From assembly GCA_963799245.1 (NCBI GenBank), contig CAWCWN010000004.1, positions 434,001 to 498,000 on the forward strand: 64,000 nt of DNA, in the 5' to 3' direction. Below the pieces are notes generated by a model that ran no database searches, was not told the DNA's origin, and worked only from the letters and a program-made list of their open reading frames with translations. Shown here one piece after another: positions 47,428-56,766 of this stretch. The stretch comes from CAWCWN01 sp963799245. GTDB taxonomy: Bacteria > Chloroflexota > Ktedonobacteria > Ktedonobacterales > Ktedonobacteraceae. How positions within the stretch are numbered: position 1 is the first letter of the stretch; the number at the start of each line of letters is the position of its first letter. The position numbers were made by a program, and so were the translations under genes.

Positions 47428-47568
47428 TGTGCTGGCTACTTCGGATATCCGTTCCAAAAATGAGGACCATTGACCCCTGTGGTGGCTACTTATGATATCC
47501 GCAGCCAAATGAGGCCTTCGAGAACCTGTGCTGGCTACTTCGGTCATCCGTTCTTAAATAAGCCGATC
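47428..47568 (+). repeat. Three-unit tandem array of half hairpin repeats, about 50-nt period
   Basis: Units begin at 47428, 47478 and 47527, each with TGTG(C/G)TGGCTACTT, five variable bases (CGGAT, ATGAT, CGGTC), ATCCG and an A-rich tail (two end ATGAGG-CC). None has the complementary right arm. Just upstream, GGTAGTGTTGCAAA (47367) is a lone MITE end. The stretch 47353-47805 has no gene. Confidence 0.8.
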
Positions 47569-47805
47569 TTTGCTTGTTTCTATGCCAACGCTTCAATGAA
47601 GTGATCTCGAAATAGCCGCACTAATGCATAGAACAAGCATTTACTTTTCTCGAATGTAAGCTATTCTCTAGCCATTCTTATCTCTAAAGGGTGACTCCCA
47701 ACCATATAGCCCAAGTTACTCTCAAGAAACTCTACGTAACCAAACTATGCTATAATGGTACTGATCTCCAGGCCGGTTGTTCTTAGAGCGAAAGGCAAAT
47801 TCCCA

Positions 47806-48099
47806 ATGCCAACACAGGAAGAGCGATTAACCATACTAGAGTATGATCTCAAACAATACAAGACCGAAACCATTAAAGCCTACGGGGAAATGGCTGTAGA
47901 AATAACCATGGTTAAAGGGCTCACGGAAGATTCCGTGAAACGGTTAGCATCGCTCAAGGCCCAGATAGAACAACGCTTTGAGCGTGTAGATACGCGTTTG
48001 GATGCAATGGACGCACACCTTGAGGGCATGAACACGCACCTAGACCGAGTGGAAAACTTACTTGTGCAAATCCTCGCACGACTGCCTGAAAAACCCTAG
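47806..48099 (+). CDS. Small coiled-coil protein
   Basis: 97 aa from the ATG at 47806 (MPTQEERLTILEYDLKQYKT); the open frame starts earlier at 47755 but without a ribosome site. The whole protein is predicted helical: heptads in LTEDSVKRLASLKAQIEQRF, then repeated ERVDTRLDAMDAHLEGMNTH-type hendecads ending LLVQILARLPEKP. It resembles the t-SNARE-like or DUF1640-like coiled coils frequent in Ktedonobacteria. It is probably an oligomerising scaffold; no catalytic residues. No operon partner. Confidence 0.7.
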   Translation: MPTQEERLTILEYDLKQYKTETIKAYGEMAVEITMVKGLTEDSVKRLASLKAQIEQRFERVDTRLDAMDAHLEGMNTHLDRVENLLVQILARLPEKP

Positions 48100-48257
48100 C
48101 TACCTCTTGTGCTTTCGACACGAGGCATCCGTGTACACCACTTCAGCGCTTGTGAGATAGCCCTTCTTTTTCTTTCTGTATGGAGGCGACAAAAGCCAGA
48201 TCAGCTGAAGTTTGGGTTGACTTCCATCAACGGAGGAGCGATGAGCTATGTGGAGGC

Positions 48258-48281
48258 TGTAATGGCTACTTGCTACATCTG
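48258..48281 (+). repeat. Degenerate half copy of the GGCTACTT family
   Basis: TGTAATGGCTACTTGCTAC followed by ATCTGTTC. It matches the left-arm consensus with changes at positions 4-5 and in ATCCG. No right arm. Confidence 0.5.
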
Positions 48282-48453
48282 TTCACAAAATTGGCAACTT
48301 GGTCTCTCACCACCTTGCTCTTTTTCTTTGGCAACTGGTACTCAACCATGAAAATGAAGGGAAATTTTTCTCAAGCTCTGAAGGTGCATTCCTGATTCTT
48401 CACCGAGACCACATCGTGACACCCTAAAAAAAGCGCTGGACCTCTTCTCGCGC

Positions 48454-48645
48454 CTGGTGGTGGGTTGGGCAACCACCTGCTCCACCTCGATCGCTGAGAT
48501 ATTCTCGCCACCGGAAATGATGATGTCCTTTTTGCGATCATGCACCTCAATGTAACGGTCGTGGTGGCACATAGCAAGATCACCAGAGTGGAACCAGCCA
48601 CCTTCAAATTCCGTAGCAGTCGCTTCGGCATCTCCAAATTACCAC
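48454..48645 (-). pseudogene. Acyl-CoA synthetase (AMP-forming) fragment
   Basis: One minus-strand frame reads GDAEATATEFEGGWFHSGDL, MCHHDRYIEVHDRKKDIIIS and GGENISAIEVEQVV, the A8-A9 core of fatty acid/acetate CoA ligases (the DRKKD and GGENIS motifs bind AMP and form the hinge). Only about 64 residues remain. The 5' side is cut near the left end of the IS4-like element at 48674 and the 3' side runs into unrelated sequence, so the gene is a relic. Confidence 0.75.
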
Positions 48646-48673
48646 TTGGCGCCGTAAAGCCCCTGCTTTCAAG

Positions 48674-50114
48674 CCTGATTCTTACCCACATTTTACAAAG
48701 TGATAAAATAAAGGATGAACACACAAGAAGTGTTGGATCCCAAAAGCTGGGCCGAGCGAACTTTTGGGGGCGTCCAATTGCACGATATGCGTCGCACGAG
48801 ACGAGCGGTCAAAGCGGCCGCCAACCTGGCAGAGACCCCCTTGGGTTCTCTGTCCGCTCAAATGCACACCCGGAAAGAGAGCAAAGCTGTGTATCGTTGG
48901 CTTGATGAGCCCGATGTCACCTTTGCTGCCTTGATACACCCCCACTTTCAACAGATCAGAGAACCAGCCACTTCCTCTTCCGTGGTGCTGTTGGTGCAAG
49001 ATACGACCGACATCGATCTTTCGCATCGTCGCAAGATCAGCGGCGTGGGACAAATCGGCAACGCACGAGGACGTGGTTTTTTCGTCCAAACGGTGCTGGC
49101 GGTGCGTCCGCAGACCCGAGAGGTGCTTGGGTGCATGGCCCAGGAACCCTTTGTGCGTGTTCCGGCTCCCCAGGGAGAACAACGGTATCAACGGCGCAAG
49201 CGAGCAGAGCGCGAAAGCGATGTCTGGATGCGCCAGGTGCATGCCATTGGGACACCTGAGTCGGCAAGCCTGTGGGTCCATGTCGGAGATCGAGGTGCGG
49301 ATATGTTCCCGTTCTTTCAGGCGTGTCGCTCGGCGCAGACGCAGTTTCTGGTGCGAGCGGCACAGAATTGGCGCGTGCAGGCAAGCGAGGAAGAGATCAC
49401 CTCTTCGCTGAGGCAGGCCCGCTCCTGGCCGAGCCAGGCGAGCCGCGTGCTGGAGCTTCCCGCTCGGCATGGTCATCAGAAGCGTTGTGCGCCACTCCAA
49501 CTGGCCTTTGGTCAGATGACGCTCTTGCCGCCGCGTCATGAGCCACGTGCGAGCCAGGAGCCTGTGACGGTGTGGCTCATTCGTGTGTGGGAAGAGCAGG
49601 CACCAGAAGGCGAGGAGCTGTTGGAATGGCTGCTGCTGACGTCGGTCCCCACCACGACGCTCGAACACGCGTGGGAGCGCGTGGACTGGTATGGGCAGCG
49701 TTGGCTGGTCGAGGACTAGCACCAATGCCTCACAAGTGGGTGTCGTATTGAAGAACGGCAATGGCAAACGGTTGATGGTCTGATACGGAGGCTCGGGTCT
49801 GGTGTCCCCTCTGGCCGTGCGCTGGTTGCAGGTGCGTGCCTGCGCTCGTGAAGAACCAGATCGCCCAGCTCACGAGGTGATTGAGCCTCTGATGCTTGCA
49901 GTGTTGGCTGAGCGCTCTGGCGGGTCGCCTCTCAGCATGACGCTGGGCACCTTCTGGATAGAGGTGGCACGCATGGGTGGCTATCTGGCACGCCGCCATG
50001 ATGGTCCTCCTGGATGGCGAACCATCTGGAAAGGCTGGCTCTCTTTGCAAACGCTTCTTGAGGGCGCTCATCTTGCTCTTCACCTCCGTTTGTAAATTGT
50101 GGGTAAGAATCAGG
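48674..50114 (+). mobile_element. IS4-family insertion sequence
   Basis: Terminal repeats 48674-48699 and 50089-50114 (CCTGATTCTTACCCACA then TTTACAAA) match with one difference and bound 1441 bp. The transposase on the plus strand is broken by a stop codon and a shift. No clear target duplication. Confidence 0.82.
48715..50094 (+). pseudogene. IS4 (Tn5-like) transposase with an in-frame amber and a later frameshift
   Basis: The main frame (48715-49719, 334 aa) has LHDMRRTRRAVKAAANLAET at the start, the first DDE Asp in VLLVQDTTDIDLSHR and the second in WVHVGDRGADMFPF, and ends RVDWYGQRWLVED before TAG at 49717. The next bases read HQCL.SGCRIEERQW, where family members have a Tyr plus HQxLKTGC with the active-site Glu just before, so a Tyr codon seems to have become TAG. 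A shift near 49780 then leads to LAVRWLQVRACAREEPDRPA and the C-terminal dimerisation part. Not functional as it stands. Confidence 0.8.
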
Positions 50115-50206
50115 GCTTTAGCCATGGGGAGTAGTCACCCATTCATCTGCGCTGTGGATCCTCGTGCCTTCCTCATCTTTTGACTGAAACTCTGCATATT
50201 CGTGTA

Positions 50207-51238
50207 CTAATACCAATCCCCTAGTAGTTCGACATTTGGCTCGAGCTGGATACTACTTTGTGCAAGAACTTGCTGATGAGCTTCTATCATAAGAGCCGCA
50301 ATATCAGATGCACTGGCTCCCCCCAGATTTACAATATAGTTCGCATTGCGGGTAGCTATCTGAGCGCTGCCATGTGTCTTTCCTGGCAAGCCAGTTTGCT
50401 CAATGAGGGCACGGGCAGTTGTTCCCGCCGGATCTTTAAAAATCGAGCCAGCGTGTCGTTGCGCTGGATCATCCTCTTGGCGCTCCTGAGTATGCAGCTG
50501 TGAGAGCGCATGAAGTGTTGCTGGGTCTTGCCGGTGGACACGCAAACCAAGTGTTACTACCAGTTCGGCAGGATCAATAAGATGGCGTTTAGGCAGCACT
50601 AATTGACCGTGAGCATCAATATATGTGAGTCGATGGTTACGGAAGCGACTATGGCGATAGCTCAGGTCTAAATCATCATGCTGGTACCGGCGAAACGTAA
50701 TGACTGGGAATATCACCGGTTCATTCGTTTCGCTGTTACAATTTCGTGCGTCCAGTACCTCAATCCACTCTATTGCCTGCCCTAAATTCTGGTTACGCGT
50801 GCCTACATTACTAATAATACCTGCACCAAGCGTGCCAGGAATATTCATCCCAAATTCCAGTCCACCCCATCCAAGAGGAAGAAGGTCCCTGAGCAAAGAC
50901 TCCCAGCGCACACCCGCCTCGGCAACGACGATAGCGCTCTTCTCAGACTGATCTTCGAGATGATAGTTTTGCATAGCCATACTTGCTACAATTCCTCGCA
51001 CTCCAGCATCAGCATACAGGATGTTGGAACCAGCTCCTACTACAAGTAGAGGCCAGCTCTGTTGCGTACACAAACTAACCAGGTCGTGTAATTCTTGTCG
51101 CCGTTCAACTGACAGCCAAACATCTGCGGAACCTCCAACACCAAAGGAACTATGGTTTGCAAGCGGTTCGTGAAGATGCACACGTTGTTTAAAGTAGGGA
51201 TGTAAGGTGTTATAGGCAAGTGTACTCTCAAAGGCCAT
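50207..51238 (-). CDS. murB: UDP-N-acetylenolpyruvoylglucosamine reductase
   Basis: 343 aa from the ATG at 51238, with AAGGAAGG 6 bases upstream. It reduces UDP-GlcNAc-enolpyruvate to UDP-MurNAc with NADPH and FAD in peptidoglycan synthesis. FAD-binding signatures: NHSSFGVGGSADVWLSVE at the N-terminus, LVVGAGSNILYADAGVRGIV and GLEFGMNIPGTLGAGIISNV with the NxGT loop. In the C-terminal domain the Ser proton donor lies in HAGSIFKDPAG (usually GSxFKNP). It stands alone between mobile elements, so it is probably one of two copies or a displaced essential gene. Confidence 0.93.
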   Translation of the reverse strand: MAFESTLAYNTLHPYFKQRVHLHEPLANHSSFGVGGSADVWLSVERRQELHDLVSLCTQQSWPLLVVGAGSNILYADAGVRGIVASMAMQNYHLEDQSEKSAIVVAEAGVRWESLLRDLLPLGWGGLEFGMNIPGTLGAGIISNVGTRNQNLGQAIEWIEVLDARNCNSETNEPVIFPVITFRRYQHDDLDLSYRHSRFRNHRLTYIDAHGQLVLPKRHLIDPAELVVTLGLRVHRQDPATLHALSQLHTQERQEDDPAQRHAGSIFKDPAGTTARALIEQTGLPGKTHGSAQIATRNANYIVNLGGASASDIAALMIEAHQQVLAQSSIQLEPNVELLGDWY

Positions 51239-51427
51239 AAAATCCTTCCTTTCACATCCACAGATGACAGTCGCCCTTCTCTCTGGAGTAGTACTCCTCT
51301 GCATCATAGCACAATTCCCGAGAAGGTACGAGAGGTTGTGTCAGAAATGAGGCGTGTGAAAGAGGAGAGGCATGTTGTGGATATCAAGTTCTCTTCTTTG
51401 GGAGTTAGATTGCTAAACATTCTTTTT

Positions 51428-51925
51428 TCAGATTGACAAATCGCATTTTAAAGAAGCTCCTTTGTCGGATGAGAGACACACTCTCGCCCCGCTATTCTCG
51501 AGAACGGAAATACTGGCGTTGCTCTTCAAAGGCGCTGCAGAAGCGGCTGGCACTCTCGAATTCCTTAGAAACCACGCATCGGATACTATCGTTCGTTGCG
51601 TCACCGCGCGATGGTCTTGCTCCAGCCGATTATTCAGATATTTGCAGGTACGATGTTTCACTTTCCTCCCGAGCGTTTTCCGGATAGCTTTTGGATAGGC
51701 GGGGTGTTTATCCGTGGTGATCTTCTCCGGTGTGTGACCCACTGTTTGGAGGCTCTGTTTAAAGAAGGCTTCAGCTGCTTTCAGATCACGAGTCTTGCTC
51801 AGGCGTACATCGACCAGGTTGCCGAACCGGTCGATAACTCGATAGAGATAACACCAGTGACCTTTGACTTTGAGATAGGTCTCATCTACGTGCCACTTTT
51901 TCCCGGTCTTGCCTTTGCTTATCAT
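51428..51925 (-). pseudogene. IS6-family transposase fragment
   Basis: KTGKKWHVDETYLKVKGHWC (first Asp), then KITTDKHPAYPKAIRKTL (second Asp) and NNRLEQDHRAVTQR (catalytic Glu) are the DDE triad of IS6/IS26-type enzymes. After TQR the frame is lost; the expected ending is found in another frame (about 51590-51430). The N-terminal third is missing upstream, where the sequence at 51926-52150 matches nothing recognisable. Different from the IS6-type element at 29513. Confidence 0.8.
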
Positions 51926-52175
51926 ACTGCTTGGGCTCTGTCCTCAATCCTGACACTTCCGTCCAGACGAGGCGGGCGAGTTTTCCGCGCCGCGCCGCCC
52001 CTACCGCACGCTGCATCAGGTGAGCAGGCCGGGCGGAGCATACACACCTTTTTCCCACCTGCTCTTCTCCCAGTTACGCTCACGCTTCACTCTCGTCACA
52101 CACATTGAATCGGTGAAGAACCGTATCCGCATCTAAGCATAGATTTATGGGATGTGTACGTGTCATGGAGGGAAT

Positions 52176-53846
52176 ATGCACAAGACAAGCTTCATTAAAC
52201 TTACCTTGTTCGCAATTGCTATTTTTGCCAACGCCAACTATCTCCTTTTCATTCTCAACCCCGCTCACGCTGATAACCTCGGTTTTTTCATCGTGACGGG
52301 GATTGCCGATACCATCGCGATCTTCATCTTCGTCTCTACCTGGACCACTGCCCTCTACTTCGAGCTATTCAAGGGGCGCTACTACCGGGAAATAGCCAAT
52401 CTGCGGCTGAAAGGGAGTTATCTCCTGCGCCAGGAGGTCGCGATCCTCGTCACGACCGTGAGTGAAGACCCCGCCATTGTAAGAAACACGCTTGAGAGCC
52501 TGCACGCCCTCAAGGGTGAGAAGGTGATCTACCTGCTCGACGATGGCAGAAGACCCGCCACGCAGGCTCTTGCCCGGCAGATGGGGGTTCGCTATATCAC
52601 GCGGACGGATAACAAGTTCTTCAAAGCCGGCAACCTCAATAATTGCCTCCGCTACGTCACTGAGGAATTTGTGATCGTGGTCGATGCCGACTTCGCCTTG
52701 CATCCCGATTTCATTCTGAGGACGCTGCCGCTCTTTCACGATCCGCGTATAGCCGCGGTACAGACACCGCAATTCTATTCCAATGAAGAGACGCTCTTTG
52801 CCAAGGGCTCTAAATACCTGCAGAACGTGTTCTACACCTACCTGCAGCCTGGCAAAAATCTCATCGACAGCTCCTTCTGCGTCGGGACCAACGTCGTTTA
52901 TCGCAGGCGGGTGCTTAAAGAGGTGGGAGGCATCGCCGAGGTGAACCACTCCGAGGATGTCTTCACGACCTTGAAATTTCTAGAGCATGGCTACAAAGTG
53001 TTCTACCTGAATGAACAGCTTGCCGTGGGGCTTGCTCCTTCTACGTTGATCGCATTCTTCAACCAGCAATTCCGCTGGGCGCGAGGCGGCCTGACGATGA
53101 TGTTCAGGCACAACACGCTCCTCAACCGCAAACTACAACCCGAGCAGAGGATCCAGTTCTTCTGCTCGAATTTTTTCTATCTCAGCGGCATCTCGGTCGC
53201 GATCTACCTTCTCAGCCCGCTTGTCGCTATTCTGTTGAACGTGAAGCCGCTCAATGACGCCTACTTCTGGCAATGGCTGCCGGCGTATGTGCTCTTCTTC
53301 TGCACCAATTTTCTCTTCTTTATGACCCTTGTCAAGAAAAATCGTTTCCAGAGTTTGCAGCTGGGGCTTTTCAGCTTCTCGCCTTATGTGAGTGCGCTGC
53401 TTTCCGTCCTCGTGGGCCGCAGACAATTTCAATGGAAGCCGACGAATGCCTGGTCAAAGGGTCTGATCACCAGGCTGCTCTTCCCTTATATTATCTACCT
53501 GACTGTCGCGGTCGCTCTCGGCTATTTCCTGGTTACCGGGGCGGTGAGCTTTAATCCGGCTTTCATTGAATACTATGTCTGGCTGGCAATCGATGTCTTC
53601 ATCGTTGCGCTGTTCGTCGGGCATTCCTACACCGCAACATCAAAGGTGATCCTCCCGGTCTTCGAAAAGCGCTCGATCCTCCCGCCCCTCGAGAACGCGG
53701 TCGTGGAGCAGCAGACGGTGAAGATGGCCACTCCCCAGGCGCAAGCCAGTCCACAGTTCAGAACCAGGCCAACGAGCAACGATCCATTTGAGCCGATGCC
53801 AATGCTACGGGTAGGCGCACTCAGCCGAAACGACAGGAATAACTAG
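52176..53846 (+). CDS. Cellulose/curdlan synthase-like GT2 glycosyltransferase
   Basis: 556 aa from the ATG at 52176 (GGAGGG upstream). N-terminal membrane helices (LFAIAIFANANYLLFIL, FIVTGIADTIAIFIFVST) lead to the GT2 domain: DDG in IYLLDDGRRPATQAL, DAD in VVDADFALHPDFIL, the acceptor-site ED in NHSEDVFTTLKFLEHGYKVF and the QxxRW motif in FFNQQFRWARGGLTMM. Four or more C-terminal helices follow. It is a processive beta-glycan synthase using UDP-glucose (probable). A BcsA PilZ domain is missing, so c-di-GMP control is not expected. First gene of a three-gene set with a membrane-fusion protein and a GH81 enzyme. Confidence 0.92.
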   Translation: MHKTSFIKLTLFAIAIFANANYLLFILNPAHADNLGFFIVTGIADTIAIFIFVSTWTTALYFELFKGRYYREIANLRLKGSYLLRQEVAILVTTVSEDPAIVRNTLESLHALKGEKVIYLLDDGRRPATQALARQMGVRYITRTDNKFFKAGNLNNCLRYVTEEFVIVVDADFALHPDFILRTLPLFHDPRIAAVQTPQFYSNEETLFAKGSKYLQNVFYTYLQPGKNLIDSSFCVGTNVVYRRRVLKEVGGIAEVNHSEDVFTTLKFLEHGYKVFYLNEQLAVGLAPSTLIAFFNQQFRWARGGLTMMFRHNTLLNRKLQPEQRIQFFCSNFFYLSGISVAIYLLSPLVAILLNVKPLNDAYFWQWLPAYVLFFCTNFLFFMTLVKKNRFQSLQLGLFSFSPYVSALLSVLVGRRQFQWKPTNAWSKGLITRLLFPYIIYLTVAVALGYFLVTGAVSFNPAFIEYYVWLAIDVFIVALFVGHSYTATSKVILPVFEKRSILPPLENAVVEQQTVKMATPQAQASPQFRTRPTSNDPFEPMPMLRVGALSRNDRNN

Positions 53847-53864
53847 CAACAGAAGAGGCATAGA

Positions 53865-54554
53865 ATGAGAAAAATCATATTGGAAGTGATGCTTGGAGTG
53901 AGCGCCCTGCTGATTGCCGCGCTGCTCATCCTGCTCTTTACCCAGAATATAGGGCAAAACGAGTTCGATACCTTCAGCGGATATGTGTATAAAGCGCCCA
54001 TCAATATCTCCTCACCGGTCTACGGGCAGATCCTCAGCCTGCAGATCGCCGAGGGCGATAGCGTGGTCAAAGGGCAGACCCTGGCCACGCTACAGATCCT
54101 CAATACGGCTGTTCCCATCCCGACCGGAAGTCCCCTGTTTCACCAGCACGGCAAAATATTGAGTCTACAGAGCCCTACTGACGGCATTGTGGGACAGGTC
54201 ATGTATGCCCCTTTGAGCACCATCGCCGGGGCCGGTACTCTGCTCCAGTTGTATGCGACGAGCAGCGCGGAGATTCAGATTCTGGTCCCACAGGGCAAAG
54301 ACCTGTCCAGTTATGTGTCGTTTGCCGCCGCGGCCAATAACGAGCAGAGGTTCCCCCTGCGCGTGATCGACCAGGTGCCCACAGATGTGATCAGTAATCT
54401 GAACCCCAACATGACGGTCTACAGAGCCGCCTGCCAGGGATGCCAGGCCCTCGAGAAAAACGTCGCAGTGACGATCTATGCCCAGAGGAGACAGAAGCAA
54501 TCACCGTTGCCTTCGCTCAGCTGGCTCTGGCAAAAGCTGCTCAATACTTTGTAA
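53865..54554 (+). CDS. Membrane-fusion (HlyD/biotinyl-lipoyl-like) protein
   Basis: 229 aa; one N-terminal signal-anchor (VMLGVSALLIAALLILLF), then a beta-barrel/lipoyl-like hairpin: INISSPVYGQILSLQIAEGD and SVVKGQTLATLQIL are the half motif of HlyD-family adaptors, and LSLQSPTDGIVGQVMYAPL is the second half. No long coiled-coil hairpin, so it is shorter than type I secretion adaptors. Starts 18 bp after the GT2 gene. BgsB-like partners of mixed-linkage glucan synthases have this kind of architecture, so a role in export or stabilisation of the glycan complex at the membrane is a good inference. Confidence 0.8.
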   Translation: MRKIILEVMLGVSALLIAALLILLFTQNIGQNEFDTFSGYVYKAPINISSPVYGQILSLQIAEGDSVVKGQTLATLQILNTAVPIPTGSPLFHQHGKILSLQSPTDGIVGQVMYAPLSTIAGAGTLLQLYATSSAEIQILVPQGKDLSSYVSFAAAANNEQRFPLRVIDQVPTDVISNLNPNMTVYRAACQGCQALEKNVAVTIYAQRRQKQSPLPSLSWLWQKLLNTL

Positions 54555-54567
54555 GGGGGTGTCTCGT

Positions 54568-56563
54568 ATGAATCAGCGTCTCTTTCTCGGGTTGATTTTC
54601 CTCTGTCTGGCCCTACTTGTACTTGGCGTACTGATCTGGCATGCGTTTCTGCTCACGCCGCCAGCTGCCGGGATCCAACCCGCCGCTTCGCAAAATCTCC
54701 CACCGGTCGCAGCAGCACAACAAGGGCATAACCTCGCGCCTATTGCTTCGAACCAGTGGTATAGCAACGTCTATGCTCAGTTCCCTACTCAGCCTCTATA
54801 TGCCGAGCCTGCCGCATTCGAGCTTTCGCCTGCAGGACTCGGCGTTTCACTTCCCGATGTCCATAAGGCGGCCAACTCCATTTTCGCGCCGTACATCACC
54901 GATTTGCAGGTAGGCTTTGCCGATCCACTGCAGAAACCGGCGATCCAGCAGATCGGTGATTGGAGTATTCAACTTGCCATGCAAACCGCACAGCATGAGT
55001 CAATGCAGTTTACGCTGGCACATGGCGCTCCCTTTACGGTCATTCATGTCAACGGCACTACGTCGCAATTGACCTGTGGCGCTTCCTGCCAGCTCTTCAT
55101 CGACAACAGCGCCCTGCTGGCTCCAGGCTCAAGCGCGAGCGGGCAAGTATTCTCACTGGTGGTGCGCGGCCATACCTATCTGCTCTCCATCGATGGCAGG
55201 CTCCAGGTGTCATTTTCCGGGCGCACGCTTCTCCTGCACGGCGCAAAACGGATCTACCTGGCCGCACTTCCTGCGCGTACGGCCTACGCACTCTTCCGTG
55301 AAAATGCCGCGACGGAAATCCTGGGCACGACGGCCGCGCCAGCCTCGCGCGGCAATACGTTGGAGACGACGTACATCTTCGCAAGCAGCGGACCCGCCCC
55401 ACTGGTCGCGCTCTATCCGCATCAATGGAAGTACCTTGCGCGCCCTTTGACTCGCCTGGGCAGCTACGCCACCATTCGTGGCACGCTTATTCTTGTCCAG
55501 GCACGCGCTTTCACGACGGCGCTCCCATTGGATATCCCAAGTCCGAACTTCTCCGCCCTGAGGCCGGCTCCGGCCGATCTCGAGCAGCAGTTGCAGAGTG
55601 ATATCCAGAGCTTCATCGCCCATGGACCGCCCGGCAGCAAAGACTATTACCTCGGGGTCTGGTTTGGTCGTGGATCGGACCTGCTCAAACTCGCCCAGGC
55701 GCTGGGGAAGACGCAGGAGGAAGAAAAGCTCCTCGCGTACATGGAGCCATTGTTTGCGCGCTGTATGGCCTACTTCCATTACGACGCCAGCAAAACGAGC
55801 GTGATAGCCAACGCTCCCGAATTCGGCAACGAGAACCTGAACGATCATCACTTCCACTATGGGTACTTTATCCGCAGCGCCGCGGTCCTGGCCGCTGCTG
55901 ATCCCAGCTTTCTCGCCAGGGTACGCGCTCCCATCGACGAGATGGTCGCGGATATCGGCAATGCCCAGCGCAGCGACTCGCAGTTTCCGTATCTGCGGAA
56001 TTTCGATGTCTACGAGGGCCATTCCTGGGCGGACGGCTTCGCGAAATTCGCCGATGGCAACGATCAAGAGTCAACCTCAGAGGCGATCCAGGCCTGGTAC
56101 AGCCTCTACCTGTGGAGCCTGGTCACCCACAACTTGCAGCTGCGCGCGGTTGCCCTCTATCTCTATACAACGGAAATCGCTTCGGTCAAGGAGTACTGGT
56201 TCGGGGAGAACGGTCTCTACACGGCACCATACCAGCATGCCATCGCCTCAATTGTGTGGGGAGGAAAGGTTGACTTTGCTACCTGGTTCAGCCACAGGCC
56301 AGGCGCCATCTATGGGATTTCAGATCTTACCAATCACCCCGGGATCGACCTACCTGGGAAAGCTCGCGGGATTCGATCGCTACCTCGCCGACCTGGTGCG
56401 CTCAGGCGGGACGACGACGGGGTACTGGGGTGATCTGCTCACGATGTGGGAATCTTTCTATCAACCCGAGTCGGCTCTGGCCCACAAGGACAGCGTCCAG
56501 GCGGTGAACATGAACAGCCCGCGCTCGCTCTTTCTCTACACACTGTATACTCATGCGGGATAG
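54568..56563 (+). CDS. GH81 endo-1,3-beta-glucanase, one frameshift near the 3' end
   Basis: From the ATG at 54568 (AAGGGGGTG upstream): one signal/anchor helix (LFLGLIFLCLALLVLGVLIW), then the GH81 beta-sandwich (IASNQWYSNVYAQFPTQPLY) and the (alpha/alpha)6 barrel with the active site LNDHHFHYGYFIRSAAVLA, YEGHSWADGFAKFADGNDQE and STSEAIQAWYSLYLW (acid/base Asp/Glu). A single extra T near 56318 shifts the frame; the true C-terminus (PITPGSTYLGKLAGFDRYLA to YTLYTHAG) lies in the next frame, ending at 56563. The product hydrolyses beta-1,3-glucan, implying that the neighbouring synthase makes a beta-1,3-containing polymer. Confidence 0.85.
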
Positions 56564-56766
56564 GAGCAAGCATTCAGTATAAGAGAGTAATCCAATGCGC
56601 CAGCGACGCGCGTGAGCGTGCTCGATCTCCTTGGGATTGGCAAAGCTCTGGCCAGCGAGCGCACTAGCCAACACAAGGCGTGAACCCGAAAGTGATTTAG
56701 AAGCTTTTTTTAGGGAATAGTAACATATCAAGGCCGACGATCAGGACAACTGCCCTAAGCATAGAG

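Noticed and set aside
47428..47568. CRISPR array
   Set aside because: Only three units, repeats differ from each other, spacers are not distinct from repeat tails and there are no cas genes.
48682..49767. 361-codon minus-strand ORF
   Set aside because: Antisense to the IS4-type transposase and running through its terminal repeat; composition is that of a shadow frame.
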